The notes beneath the pieces are model-generated. The model was not told the DNA's origin, made no database searches, and saw nothing but the letters and a program-made list of their open reading frames with translations. 64,000 bases of DNA from CAVRZJ01 sp964594125 (GTDB lineage: Bacteria > Acidobacteriota > Thermoanaerobaculia > Thermoanaerobaculales > Thermoanaerobaculaceae). A program made the position numbers and the translations under genes. The stretch covers positions 1 to 64,000 of the forward strand of contig CAZQLL010000020.1 of NCBI GenBank assembly GCA_964594125.1, written 5' to 3'. Below are positions 43,363-52,474 of the stretch, piece by piece. Numbering within the stretch: position 1 is the first letter of the stretch; each line of letters begins with the position of its first letter.

Positions 43363-44388
43363 TCACCGCCGCACGGACAGGTGGCGGCCGGTCAGGGGCA
43401 GCAGCGTCGGGAGCTGCAGCAGGAGCTGCGCCAGCTCCTCGGGCATCACCTGCTGTGCCGCGTCGGAGAGGGCGCGGGCGGGGTCGTGGTGCACCTCGAT
43501 CATCAGCCCGTCGGCGCCGACCGCCGCGGCCGCGCGGCCCATCGGGATCACCTTGTGCCGCTTGCCGGTGCCGTGCGACGGGTCGACGATGATCGGCAGG
43601 TGCGACAGGCGCTGCACCGCGACCACCGCGGCGAGGTCGAGCGTGTTGCGGGTGTGGTCGGCGAACGTGCGGATGCCGCGCTCGCACAGGACGACGTCGT
43701 AGTTGCCCTCGGAGAGCACGTATTCCGCCGCCATCAGGAGCTCTTCGATCGTCGCGGCCATGCCGCGCTTGAGCAGCACCGGCCTGCGCGCCTTGCCGCA
43801 GGTCCGCAGCAGCGAGAAGTTCTGCATGTTGCGGGCGCCGATCTGGATCATGTCGCAGGTCTCGGCCACCTGCTCGAGCGACTCCTGGTCGAGCGCCTCG
43901 GAGACCACCGGCATCCCGAGCTCGCGGCCGACGTCGCGCAGGATCGCGAGGCCGCGGGCGCCGAGCCCCTGGAAGGCGTACGGCGAGGTGCGCGGCTTGA
44001 ACGCGCCGCCGCGCAGGATCTGCGCGCCGGCCGCGCGCACCGCGCGCGCCGCCGCGAGCGCCTGGTCGGGGTTCTCGATTGAGCACGGACCCGCGATCAC
44101 CGCGAAGTGGCCGCCGCCGATCGGCACGCCGCCCACCGAGACGACGGTGGCCTCGGGTTTCACCTCGCGGCTGACCAGCTTGTACGGGTGGGAGACGGGG
44201 ATCGCCTCGAGCACGCCGGGCAGGTTCTCGAAGAGGGCGGGCTCGAGCGCACCGGTGTTGCCCGTGATGCCGATCGCGACGCGCTGCGCCCCCGGGATCG
44301 TGTGCCCCTTGAGGCCGAGCGCCTCGATCTGTGCGGTGACGGCCGCCACCTGCTCGCCGGTGGCGCCGACCGCCATGACGATCAGCAT
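43363..44388 (-). CDS. aroF: 3-deoxy-7-phosphoheptulonate (DAHP) synthase with N-terminal ferredoxin-like domain
   Basis: A 341-aa DAHP synthase, first enzyme of the shikimate pathway (PEP + erythrose 4-phosphate). Residues 1-80 form an ACT/ferredoxin-like regulatory domain as in Thermotoga-type enzymes. The barrel has GPCSIENPDQ, RGGAFKPRTSPYAFQGLG, QIGARNMQNF, LCERGIRTF and VDPSHGTGKR. GGGGGTGG precedes the ATG. aroA lies 8 kb away, not in the same operon. Divergent from the next exported-protein gene through an AT box. Confidence 0.92.
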   Translation of the reverse strand: MLIVMAVGATGEQVAAVTAQIEALGLKGHTIPGAQRVAIGITGNTGALEPALFENLPGVLEAIPVSHPYKLVSREVKPEATVVSVGGVPIGGGHFAVIAGPCSIENPDQALAAARAVRAAGAQILRGGAFKPRTSPYAFQGLGARGLAILRDVGRELGMPVVSEALDQESLEQVAETCDMIQIGARNMQNFSLLRTCGKARRPVLLKRGMAATIEELLMAAEYVLSEGNYDVVLCERGIRTFADHTRNTLDLAAVVAVQRLSHLPIIVDPSHGTGKRHKVIPMGRAAAAVGADGLMIEVHHDPARALSDAAQQVMPEELAQLLLQLPTLLPLTGRHLSVRR

Positions 44389-44411
44389 CGTCCACCCCCC
44401 CGAACCGGAGC

Positions 44412-44440
44412 TATACTAACCGAGGCGAGGAGGTTGTCAA
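44412..44440. promoter_or_regulatory. bidirectional promoter with a shared AT box
   Basis: The only AT-rich patch between two divergent genes is CTATACTAAC. On the plus strand it gives the -10 TATACT (44412-44417) for the exported-protein gene, on the minus strand TAGTAT (44418-44413), preceded by a perfect -35 TTGACA (44440-44435) at 16-bp spacing, for aroF. The same nucleotides serve as -10 in both directions. The plus-strand -35 is weak. Confidence 0.45.
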
Positions 44441-44441
44441 C

Positions 44442-45173
44442 GTGAAGAAGGCGCTGGTCGTGGTGGCCCTGTTGGTTGTCGCGTCGGCGGCGCAGGCGGC
44501 CTACGTCGTCGTCCTGAAGAACGGCAGCCGCGTGGTCGCGCGCGAGCGCTACCAGCTCAAGGGGAGCAGCGTCGTCGTGACGCTGCGGAACGGCACGCTC
44601 ACCTCCATCCCGCTGGCGCATGTCGACCTCGAGGCGACGGAGAAGCTCAACGCGCAGAACCTCGGCGACGCGACGCCGCTGGAGTGGGTGGACGCTGCGC
44701 GGCCGACGCCCGTCCCCACCCCGACGCCCTCCGTCGCGTCGCTCGGACGCATCATCCCCGGCCTTGCCAGGCCCGAGAACGACGCCGCGCGGCCGACGCC
44801 GACGCCCGGCATCTCCCTGCGCGATGTCGAGTACCCGGACAAGCAGGTGGAGCGCGCCTTCGAGGAGGGTCTCGAGCGCTACCACCTGTACCTCTACCGC
44901 ACCTCGATGGGGTCGCAGCCGCGCTACCTGTTCGTCGAGGTGCGCGTCAACGGCCAGGCCGAGGTGGTCAAGGTGCTGCAGGCGATCACCGCCACCTACC
45001 ACGTGCTCGCGGAGAGCGCACCGGACCGTGCGCCCGAGCGCGTCGAGCTGCAGATGCTCAACGAGAGCGGCAAGGAGGCGGGGCTGTTCCGCCTTTCGCC
45101 CGCGGACGCCGCCGAGCTCGCCACCGCCAAGACCACCGCGGAGGAGTTCTTCGTCCACAAGGTGATCTTCTGA
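44442..45173 (+). CDS. exported protein of unknown function
   Basis: A 243-aa protein with a signal peptide (MKKALVVVALLVVASAAQA). Residues 25-80 (VVVLKNGSRVVARERYQLKG, LRNGTLTSIPLAHVDLEATE) resemble a small SH3-like/surface repeat found in secreted proteins. A Pro/Thr linker (PTPVPTPTP, RPTPTPG) connects to a C-terminal alpha/beta region of about 120 residues. It starts with GTG after AGGAGG. I do not recognise the family. It is followed by a hairpin and a lipoprotein gene on the same strand. Confidence 0.75.
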   Translation: MKKALVVVALLVVASAAQAAYVVVLKNGSRVVARERYQLKGSSVVVTLRNGTLTSIPLAHVDLEATEKLNAQNLGDATPLEWVDAARPTPVPTPTPSVASLGRIIPGLARPENDAARPTPTPGISLRDVEYPDKQVERAFEEGLERYHLYLYRTSMGSQPRYLFVEVRVNGQAEVVKVLQAITATYHVLAESAPDRAPERVELQMLNESGKEAGLFRLSPADAAELATAKTTAEEFFVHKVIF

Positions 45174-45183
45174 CGCCCGCGGG

Positions 45184-45201
45184 GCGGGCGCGTGCGCCCG
45201 C
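45184..45201 (+). terminator. GC hairpin after the exported-protein gene
   Basis: An 8-bp perfect stem GCGGGCGC / GCGCCCGC with a 2-nt loop, 10 bp after the stop. It lacks a T-tract. It overlaps the GTG at 45192 that would give the lipoprotein gene a longer N-terminus, which argues against that start. Confidence 0.4.
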
Positions 45202-45227
45202 TCCGCAAGCGCCAGACACGTGAAAAC

Positions 45228-45821
45228 TTGAAGCTCAAGGACAGGATCAGGGCGGGAGGGGCGGCGCTGCTGCTGCTCGCGGCGGCGTGCGGTACGCCGC
45301 TGCCCGGGGCGGAGCGGCGCTGGCGCGAGAGCCGGCAGCAAGCGATCAGCGGCGCGCTGGCGGCGGCGGGCAAGCCCGCGATCACGCTCACGTACTACGC
45401 GTACGACCCCGCGTACCGCTTCCGCACCATCGTCGAGCCGGTGACGCCGCCACAGCCGCTGCGCATCCCGACCTCGGCCGGCACGATCCGCCCCGCGCAC
45501 CGCGTCGGCCGCGTCCGCCTCCGCCTCCCCGGCGGCGAGGCGACGCTGGCGCTGTACGCCCTCGACGACCTCGCCGCGTCGCTGCCGGACCACCTCTTCC
45601 TGCCGTTCCGCGACGCCGGGGCGGGCAAGGACACGTACGGCGCTGGCCGCTACGTCGAGCTCGGGCGGCTGCCGGGGGGCGTCGTCGAGATCGACTTCAA
45701 CCGCGCCTACAACCCCGACTGCGCCTACGGCCTCGCCGCCCAGTGCCCCGTCACGCCGGACGAGAACACGCTTCCCTTCGCCGTCGCCGCGGGCGAAAAG
45801 GCTCCCTCCGGCCACGGCTGA
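45228..45821 (+). CDS. DUF1684-domain lipoprotein
   Basis: A 197-aa protein. With the TTG at 45228 it begins with Lys/Arg, a Leu/Ala core and the lipobox LAAAC, so it is lipidated. The family pattern is clear: YGAGRYVELGRLPGG, DFNRAYNPDCAYG, QCPVTPDENTLPFAVAAGEK. DUF1684 proteins are exported with unknown function. A GTG at 45192 would add 12 residues but lies in a hairpin. No Shine-Dalgarno supports the TTG, so the exact start is uncertain. Confidence 0.75.
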   Translation: MKLKDRIRAGGAALLLLAAACGTPLPGAERRWRESRQQAISGALAAAGKPAITLTYYAYDPAYRFRTIVEPVTPPQPLRIPTSAGTIRPAHRVGRVRLRLPGGEATLALYALDDLAASLPDHLFLPFRDAGAGKDTYGAGRYVELGRLPGGVVEIDFNRAYNPDCAYGLAAQCPVTPDENTLPFAVAAGEKAPSGHG

Positions 45822-45827
45822 TCTCCT

Positions 45828-45920
45828 CCATCCGGAAGTCGCCGCGGCGCGCGGCTGCTCGCCAGCGGCGGCGCTCCGGGCGGCCAGGGAGGGCCGCTTG
45901 CGTTGGCCCTGCCGCGGGAG
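45828..45920. repeat. dispersed element, copy D (divergent)
   Basis: The block TCCTCCATCCGGAAGTCGCC matches copy C (25389-25403) with few differences, followed by GCGCGCGGCTGCTCGCCAGCGG and the palindromic centre GGGCGGCCAGGGAGGGCCGC. Same order as the right half of copy C. It lies after the DUF1684 gene. Confidence 0.5.
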
Positions 45921-45940
45921 TCCGCCGCGCCCTGGCGGGC

Positions 45941-45985
45941 CGCCTCCCGGGCCGCCGCCTCCCGGGCCGCCGCCTCCCGGGCCGC
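45941..45985. repeat. three perfect tandem copies of a 15-bp unit
   Basis: CGCCTCCCGGGCCGC is repeated exactly three times, with a further partial copy before it. Each unit contains the CCCGGG palindrome. It lies between the converging DUF1684 gene and the O-antigen-ligase-like gene. Confidence 0.7.
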
Positions 45986-46021
45986 GATAACCGACGGGTC
46001 CGCCGGCCGCACGCCCTGCCG

Positions 46022-47836
46022 TTACGGCGGGGCTTTCTTGTCCGGCTTGACGCCGTACATCCACGCCTGGCGCAGGCCGTAGCCGTCGGCGTCGAGCCGG
46101 CGGCGCAGCGCGGCGGCGACGGCGGGGTCGGTGACCTGGGCGAACATCCACGGGTTGAGCTTCACGGCGCGGATGAGGTGCGCGTAGCCGGCCTCCTGGT
46201 CGCCGAGCGCGAGCAGCGCCATGCCGACGTTGAAGCGCGTCTCCGGCCGCTCGGCCAGGCGCAGGGCGGCGTCGAAGTGGGCGAGCGCGGCCTCGCGGCG
46301 ACCGGCGAGCATGGCGACGTTGCCGGCGACGACGCGGGCGCTCCAGGCGCCGGGGAACCACGCGAGGCGCTCCTCGATGCGCTCCAGCGCCGCGCGCGCG
46401 GCCTCGGCCCCTCCCTGCCCGACCCTGCCCCAGCGGATCACCTCCACCAGCGTGGACGCCTGCTGCCACGCGATCGAGCCGCGGTGGCGCTGCCACGCCG
46501 CGTACGAGGCGGCGGCGGCGACCGCCGCCACCGCCAGCCAGGCGGCCAGACGGCGCCGTGCCGACAGCCGCGGCGCCGCCGGCAGCGGCGGCAGCGCCAG
46601 CGCCGCCAGCACCGTCCACTGCGCCGCGATCGCCGCGAGATGCAGGGGGAACTGCAGCAGCGAGAGCACCGCCACCGCCGCCAGCAGCGGCAGCCGCGCC
46701 GGCAGCGGCGCGGCCGCCGCGCGGCCGCGCCGCGCCGCCCAGGCGATCCCGGCGGCCGCCAGCGCGAGCCCGAGCAGCCCGGTCTCGGCGGCGTGCTGCA
46801 GGACCTCGTTGTGCGCCTGGCCGAACGCGGTCTCCAGCCGCAGCGTGCGCGCGCGCCGGGCGAGCACGTCCTCGTCCTGGAAGGCGAAGGAGTTGCTCTC
46901 GAACAGGCCGAAGCCGACGCCGAACGCGGGCCGGGCCGCGATCATCCCGAGCGCCGCCGCGTACCCGGCGCCGCGGCCGCTGCCGATCGCCGTCCAACCG
47001 CCGTGCTTGAACTCCCGGAGCGCCCCCTGCACGCGCGGCGCCAGCGGCCCGACCAGCGCGGCCACGAGTGCGACGGCGAGCACGCCGGCGACCGCGGCGC
47101 CGCGGAGCCGCCGGGGGACGTGCCGCAGCAGCAGCACCGCCCCGCCGCCGGCGAGCGCGATCGCCGCCGAGAGGGTGCGGGTCCCGATGACGACGGCGAG
47201 CATCAGCGCGGCGGCCAACGCCGGCGGCCACCGCCGCCGCCGCCGCGCGAGCGCGAGGGCGGCGGCGAGCAGCAGCGGCAGCACCAGGTACACGCCGACG
47301 TCCGCCGGGTTGCCGAGGGTGCCGATCCACCGGTAGCGCCCCGCGAGCGCCTCGATGCGGCCGAACGCCTCCGGCTGGAACGCCGGCAGGACGAGCAGGG
47401 CGGCGGCCGCGGCCTGCACCACGCCGGCGATGACCACCAGCGTCGCCAGACGCTGCCGGCTCGCCTCGGAGAGCCGGCGGAGGGCGCCCCACCCGAGTGC
47501 GGCGAGCACCAGCGGCAGCGTTCGCACCAGCACGACGCCGGGATGGCCGCTCGCCGGGGCGCTGAGCACGGCGCCGGCGATCACCCCGGCCCACGCCGCC
47601 CACCACGGGTCGCGCCACGCGGCGGCGCGGCCGGCGCCGGTGAGGAACACGGCCGCCAGCGTCGCCCAGAGGACGAGCGCCAGCTCCCGCTTCGGGCCGC
47701 GAAACGCCTCGAGCGACTCGCTGCTCCACAGCAGGGGCAGCAGGACGACGAGCGCCGCAGCGAGCAGGAAGGTGACGCGCTCGCCCGCAGCGGCGCCGGC
47801 CGGCGGCGCCTGCGCGTCGCGGGAGCGGCTCCTCAC
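46022..47836 (-). CDS. O-antigen ligase-like membrane protein with C-terminal TPR
   Basis: A 604-aa protein: about 12 hydrophobic helices with a WaaL-type loop (GWTAIGSGRGAGYAAALGMI, GVGFGLFESNSF, AFGQAHNEVLQHAAETGLLG; His in AHNEVLQ is the catalytic candidate), then about 150 residues with TPR-like repeats (WSARVVAGNVAMLAGRREAA, RFNVGMALLALGDQEAGYAH). TPR-fused WaaL-like proteins are typical of O-antigen or exopolysaccharide ligases or polymerases. The GTG at 47836 follows GAGGAG, two bases after the smc stop, so it is coupled to smc on the minus strand. Confidence 0.75.
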   Translation of the reverse strand: MRSRSRDAQAPPAGAAAGERVTFLLAAALVVLLPLLWSSESLEAFRGPKRELALVLWATLAAVFLTGAGRAAAWRDPWWAAWAGVIAGAVLSAPASGHPGVVLVRTLPLVLAALGWGALRRLSEASRQRLATLVVIAGVVQAAAAALLVLPAFQPEAFGRIEALAGRYRWIGTLGNPADVGVYLVLPLLLAAALALARRRRRWPPALAAALMLAVVIGTRTLSAAIALAGGGAVLLLRHVPRRLRGAAVAGVLAVALVAALVGPLAPRVQGALREFKHGGWTAIGSGRGAGYAAALGMIAARPAFGVGFGLFESNSFAFQDEDVLARRARTLRLETAFGQAHNEVLQHAAETGLLGLALAAAGIAWAARRGRAAAAPLPARLPLLAAVAVLSLLQFPLHLAAIAAQWTVLAALALPPLPAAPRLSARRRLAAWLAVAAVAAAASYAAWQRHRGSIAWQQASTLVEVIRWGRVGQGGAEAARAALERIEERLAWFPGAWSARVVAGNVAMLAGRREAALAHFDAALRLAERPETRFNVGMALLALGDQEAGYAHLIRAVKLNPWMFAQVTDPAVAAALRRRLDADGYGLRQAWMYGVKPDKKAPP

Positions 47837-47838
47837 GG

Positions 47839-50800
47839 CTACTCCTCGAGGCGCACGGAAACGATGCTCGACACGCCCGGCTCGGCCATGGTGACGCCGT
47901 AGAGCACGTCGGCGTGCGACATCGTCCGGCGGTTGTGGGTGATCAGGAGGAATTGCGTGCCGCGCGACATCTCGCGCAGGTGCTGGCACAACCGCTCGAC
48001 GTTGGCGTCGTCGAGCGGCGCGTCGACCTCGTCGAGCACGCAGAACGGCGCCGGCCGGATCGAGAACAGCGCGAGCAGCAGCGCGATCGCCGAGAGCGCC
48101 TTCTCGCCGCCCGAGAGCAGCAGCACGGACTGCGTGTGCTTGCCCGGCGGCCGCACGCGGATCTCGACGCCGGCGTCGAGCGGGCTGTCGGGGTCGGCGA
48201 GCTCGATCTGCGCGTCGCCGCCGCCGAACAGCGTGCGGAAGATCCCCGCGAAGGCGGCGCTCGCCTCCTGCAGCGTCGCCTGGAAGCGCTCGGCGCACTC
48301 GCGGTCGAGCTCGGCGATCGTCGCGCTCAGGCTCTCGAGCGAGCGCTCCAGGTCGCGGCGTTGCTCCTGCAGGAACTTGAAGCGGGCCTCGAGCTCGTCG
48401 CGCTCGGCCAGCGCCAGCTCGTTGACCGGGCCGAGCGCCTCGAGCTCCTGCGCGAGCGCACGCTCCTGCTCGCCGAGCGCCGCGACCGCCGCCTCCTCCG
48501 CCGGAGCGGGCGGAAGCTCCGCCTCCGGTCCCAGGGTGAGCGCGATCGCCTCTTCGAGACGGCCGCGCTCCGCATTGACCTCGGCGAGCGCGAGCTGCGC
48601 CGCGTGGGTGGCGTCGCGCGCCGCCAGGTGCGCGGCGCGCTGCCGCTCGGCCTCGCTGCCCGCGGCCGCGACGCCGGCGCGCAGGGCCTCCTCGGCGGCG
48701 GCCGCCGCCTCGGCCTGGACGTGCGCCTCGGCGCGCCGCTGCAGGTGCTCCTCGAGCGCCGCCCGCGCCGCGGCGCCGCGCGCGTCGGCGGCGTCGGCGC
48801 GGGCGCGCTCCTGCGCGGCCAGGGCGCCGGCGCCGGCGAGCTGCTCCGCGAGCGAGCGCACCATCTCGCGGTGGCGCTCCACCTCGCGCGCGGCGGCGAT
48901 CGCCCGCTCGCGCGCCACCGCGGCCTGGCCGCCGGTGCGCTCGGCGTGCGCCCGCTCGCCGGCGGCGGCCTCGCGCGCCGCCTCGGCCTCGCGCGCGCGC
49001 TGCGCCATCTCCTGCTCGAGCTCGGCGGCGCGGGCGGCCAACCGCTCTGCCTCGCGGCGGGTCGCCGCGAGGCGCTCGCCGAGCGCCCCGCTCTCCGCCT
49101 CCAGGCGCGTTCCCTCGTCGGCGAGCGCCTCGAGCTCGCGCTGCAGCCGCGCGCGCTCGCGGTGCAGCGCCTGCCGGCTCGACGCCGCCGAGGCCGCGGC
49201 TTCTGCGGCGCGCGCCGCGGCGGCGTCGGCGGCGACCAGCGCGCGGCCGAGCTCGGCAAGCTCCTGCTGGACGCCCGCGATCGCATTCACGAGGGCGTCC
49301 TCGCGCTCGCCGGCGGCGGCCTCGGCGGCGGCGAGCTGGCGCTCGCGGACGCGCAGACCGAGCGTGCCGGGGAGCGCGGCATGCGCCCCCGGCAGCTCGA
49401 CGCGTCCGCCGCGGCGCCGGCTCCCGTCGGGGAGCAGGACGACGAGATCGGGGTCGGCGGCTGCGAGCGTGCGCCCCTCCTCCGCCGAGGCCGCCGCCGC
49501 GGCGCGCGGCAGCGCGCGCGACAGCCAGCCGAGGTCGGCCGCGCCGGCGCCGGCGCGCTCGAGCAGCGGCGAGGGCCGCGGTGCGGCATCGTCGCGCACG
49601 GCGACCTCGAGCGTGCCGTCGGCCTGCGGCGGCTGCGCGAGCAGGCGCCCGGCGCTCACCTCGCCGGCCACCACCGGCAGGTTGAGGAGCTCGCGATACG
49701 CGCGGTCGAGCAGCCTCGCCTCCTCGGCGGGCGGGTCGAGGAAGTCGGCCACCGTACCGAGCAGCTCGGCGTCGGAGAGGGTGCGGGAGAGCGACTCGGG
49801 CAGCGCCCTGGCGCTCGCCAGCGCCCGCAGCACGCCGTCGCGCTCATGGTGCGCCTGCCAGCGCTCGTGGCCGGCGCGGTCGCGCTCGGCCGCGAGCTCG
49901 AGGGCGCGGGAGGCGAGCGCGTCGCGGCGGCTGCGCAGACCCTGGCGGTGCGTATCGGCGTCGCGCTCCTCGGCCGTCGCCTCGGCGAGACGGGCAGCCG
50001 CGTCCTCCTCGGTGCGGGCCGCCTGCGCCAGGTGGGCGGCCAGCCGTTCGTGCTCGGCCGCCAAGCGCGTGCGCTGGTACCCGGTCTGCTCGAGCTCGAC
50101 CTCGAGCCGGTGCACGCGGTTGCGGCCGTCGGCGGCGGCGGCGACGCCAGCCAGCAACGCCCGCCGCCCCTCCTCCGCGCGCGCCGCGGCGGCGCGCGCG
50201 GAGGCCTCGGCGGAGGCCTGCGCCTCGCCGGCAGCGGCGGCCGCCCGCGTGGCCTCGTCGTGGACCGCGTCGGCGTCGGCCGCCGCGTGCAGCAGCGCCG
50301 CCTCCTGCCCGCTCTCGGCCTCGATGCGGCCGGCCAGGCGCTGCGCCTCGAGCAGCGCGGCGTGGGCGCGCGCCAGCGCCTCCTCGTGCTCGCGGCGGGC
50401 GGCCGCCTCTTCGGCCTCGGTGCGCTGCGCGGCGGCGTCTGCAGCCGCCTCCTGCGCACGCAACGCCTGCAGCGCGTCGCGCGCCGCGTCGAGGTCGCGG
50501 CGCCGCCGCTCGACGTCGGCCTCCACCTGGGCGAGTGCGGCGGCAAGCTCGGCCTCGCGGAGCGACAGCACGGCGACCTCGGCCTCGCGCGCGGCGAGCG
50601 CCTCCTGCACCTGGCGGCGGCGGCCGGCGAAGAGCTGGCCGCGCACCGCGGCGAGTTGCGTGCGCAGCTCGCGATGGCGCTCGGCACGCCGCGCCTGCCT
50701 CCGCGCCTGCTCCAGGGCGCGCCGCACCTCGGCATTGATGTCGCTGACTCGCAGTAGGTTGGCGCGCGTCTCCGCGAGCTTGAGCTCGGCCTCGTGACGG

Positions 50801-51318
50801 CGCGCGCGGAACTTGGTGATCCCGGCCGCCTCCTCGAAAAGCGCGCGGCGGTCGGTTGCGCGCGCCGACAGCACCTGCCCGATGCGACCCTGCTCGATCA
50901 CCGCGTAGGCGCGGGTGCCGAGGCTGGCGTCCATCAGGCGGTCCATCACGTCCTTGAGGCGGGCGCGCTTGCCGCCGATGCGGTAGTCGGAGGTGCCGTC
51001 GCGGTAGACGCGGCGCGAGATCTCGAAGCCACCGTCGGCGAGCGAGCCGACCGGCGCGAGCCGCAGCGTCACCTCGGCGGCGCCCAGCGCCGGGCGGTCG
51101 GGCGAGCCGGCGAAGATCACGTCGGCCATCGACTGTGAGCGCAGCAGGCGCGCCGACTGCTCGCCGAGCACCCAGGCGATCGCGTCCGCGATGTTCGACT
51201 TGCCGGTGCCGTTGGGACCGACGATCGCGACGATCGAGCCGGGGAAAGACAACTCGACCCGCGCGGCGAACGACTTGAAGCCCTCAAGGGCGAGCGAAGC
51301 GAGGCGCAGGGCTGCCAT
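47839..51318 (-). CDS. smc: chromosome segregation protein SMC
   Basis: A 1159-aa SMC. Head: GFKSFAARVELSFPG, Walker A GPNGTGKSN, Q-loop LGEQSARLLR; signature LLLSGGEKALSAIALLLA; Walker B PFCVLDEVDAPLDDAN. The two long coiled coils are very Ala/Glu/Arg-rich, and a hinge domain (about residues 510-650) is present. It forms condensin with ScpA/ScpB, which are not in this window. No frame disruption. A weak TACTAT -10 box lies just upstream. Confidence 0.93.
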   Translation of the reverse strand: MAALRLASLALEGFKSFAARVELSFPGSIVAIVGPNGTGKSNIADAIAWVLGEQSARLLRSQSMADVIFAGSPDRPALGAAEVTLRLAPVGSLADGGFEISRRVYRDGTSDYRIGGKRARLKDVMDRLMDASLGTRAYAVIEQGRIGQVLSARATDRRALFEEAAGITKFRARRHEAELKLAETRANLLRVSDINAEVRRALEQARRQARRAERHRELRTQLAAVRGQLFAGRRRQVQEALAAREAEVAVLSLREAELAAALAQVEADVERRRRDLDAARDALQALRAQEAAADAAAQRTEAEEAAARREHEEALARAHAALLEAQRLAGRIEAESGQEAALLHAAADADAVHDEATRAAAAAGEAQASAEASARAAAARAEEGRRALLAGVAAAADGRNRVHRLEVELEQTGYQRTRLAAEHERLAAHLAQAARTEEDAAARLAEATAEERDADTHRQGLRSRRDALASRALELAAERDRAGHERWQAHHERDGVLRALASARALPESLSRTLSDAELLGTVADFLDPPAEEARLLDRAYRELLNLPVVAGEVSAGRLLAQPPQADGTLEVAVRDDAAPRPSPLLERAGAGAADLGWLSRALPRAAAAASAEEGRTLAAADPDLVVLLPDGSRRRGGRVELPGAHAALPGTLGLRVRERQLAAAEAAAGEREDALVNAIAGVQQELAELGRALVAADAAAARAAEAAASAASSRQALHRERARLQRELEALADEGTRLEAESGALGERLAATRREAERLAARAAELEQEMAQRAREAEAAREAAAGERAHAERTGGQAAVARERAIAAAREVERHREMVRSLAEQLAGAGALAAQERARADAADARGAAARAALEEHLQRRAEAHVQAEAAAAAEEALRAGVAAAGSEAERQRAAHLAARDATHAAQLALAEVNAERGRLEEAIALTLGPEAELPPAPAEEAAVAALGEQERALAQELEALGPVNELALAERDELEARFKFLQEQRRDLERSLESLSATIAELDRECAERFQATLQEASAAFAGIFRTLFGGGDAQIELADPDSPLDAGVEIRVRPPGKHTQSVLLLSGGEKALSAIALLLALFSIRPAPFCVLDEVDAPLDDANVERLCQHLREMSRGTQFLLITHNRRTMSHADVLYGVTMAEPGVSSIVSVRLEE

Positions 51319-51365
51319 CGTCGAGCGCGGGATAGTATCACCGAAGGGGAGGCAGGCGGTAGGAC

Positions 51366-52412
51366 CTACCGCGCCCACACGCCCGGCACGGCGCTGCCGC
51401 ACTCCGGGCATGCCCCGGCGGCGCCGAGCCGGCACTCGAGCACGCTGAAACCGTCGCGCCGCACGAGGACGGTGCGGCAAGCGGGGCAGCGGGTGTCCTC
51501 GAGCGCCCCGACGCGGCCGGGCAGGTTGCCGGCGTAAACGAAGCGCAGGCCGGCGCGCTCGCCGATCGCGGCGGCGCGCGCGAGCGTGGCGGCCGGGGTG
51601 CGCGGCGGGCCGGTCATCCTGTAGTCGGGGTGGAACGCCGTGACGTGCCACGGAATGTCGCACGAGACGCCGGCGAGAAAGCCGGCGATCTCGCCGAGCT
51701 CCGCGTCGGAGTCGTTGAGCCCGGGGACAACGAGCGTCACCACCTCGACCCAGATGCCGCGGGCGACAAGTCCCCGGATGGAGTCGAGGACCGCCGCGAG
51801 CGTGCCGCCGAGCGCGGCGTAGGTTTTCTGGCTGAACGCCTTGAGGTCGACCTTGCAGGCATCGAGGACGGGCGCGAGGTAGTCGAGCGCCTCCTCCGTG
51901 GCGTGGCCGTTGGAGACGAACGACGTGACGAGGCCGTCGGCGCGCGCCCTGACGAACACGTCGTGCGCCCACTCGGCGGTGATCAGCGGCTCGTTGTAGG
52001 TGGAGGTGACGATGCGGCAGCCGTGCCCGCGCGCCGCGTCGACCAGCCGCTGCGGGGATACAGGCTGCGCCCGCTCGCTCGCCTCGGGGTCGCGCAGCGT
52101 CTGCGAGGTCACCCAGTTCTGGCAGTACGCGCAGTGCATGTCGCAGCCGAGCATGCCGAAGGAGAGCGCCCGCGCCCCGGGCAGGAGGTGGAAGAACGGC
52201 TTCTTCTCGACCGGGTCGACGGCGGCGCCGGCGGTGTACCCCCAGGGAACGCGCAGCGCCGCGCCGGCGCGTGCTCTCACCAGGCACACACCGCGCGCGC
52301 CTTCGCTGAGCTTGCAGCGGTGGGCACAGGCGACGCACGTCAGCTTGCCCGAGGGGTGCGGCCGGGCGAGCTCGGCGCGGGCGGCGGTCAGGCGGTCGAG
52401 GTGCGTCTCCAC
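51366..52412 (-). CDS. amrS: AmmeMemoRadiSam-system radical SAM enzyme
   Basis: A 348-aa radical SAM protein with CxxxCxxC in MLGCDMHCAYCQNW. An N-terminal Cys4-type segment (CVACAHRCKLSEGARGVC) and a C-terminal zinc ribbon (CPACRTVLV, CPECGSAVPG) fit the AmrS family. It is usually found with the AmmeMemoRadiSam proteins A and B, which are not next to it here. It starts with GTG. The gene is divergent from aroA, 62 bp apart; a perfect CGGTAGG-A-CCTACCG palindrome covers its stop. Confidence 0.85.
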   Translation of the reverse strand: METHLDRLTAARAELARPHPSGKLTCVACAHRCKLSEGARGVCLVRARAGAALRVPWGYTAGAAVDPVEKKPFFHLLPGARALSFGMLGCDMHCAYCQNWVTSQTLRDPEASERAQPVSPQRLVDAARGHGCRIVTSTYNEPLITAEWAHDVFVRARADGLVTSFVSNGHATEEALDYLAPVLDACKVDLKAFSQKTYAALGGTLAAVLDSIRGLVARGIWVEVVTLVVPGLNDSDAELGEIAGFLAGVSCDIPWHVTAFHPDYRMTGPPRTPAATLARAAAIGERAGLRFVYAGNLPGRVGALEDTRCPACRTVLVRRDGFSVLECRLGAAGACPECGSAVPGVWAR

Positions 52413-52474
52413 CGCCGGAGAATCTCGCGCATCGTCTTGACGATGGCAAGGGGCACGCGGAGAATCGCGGCGTC

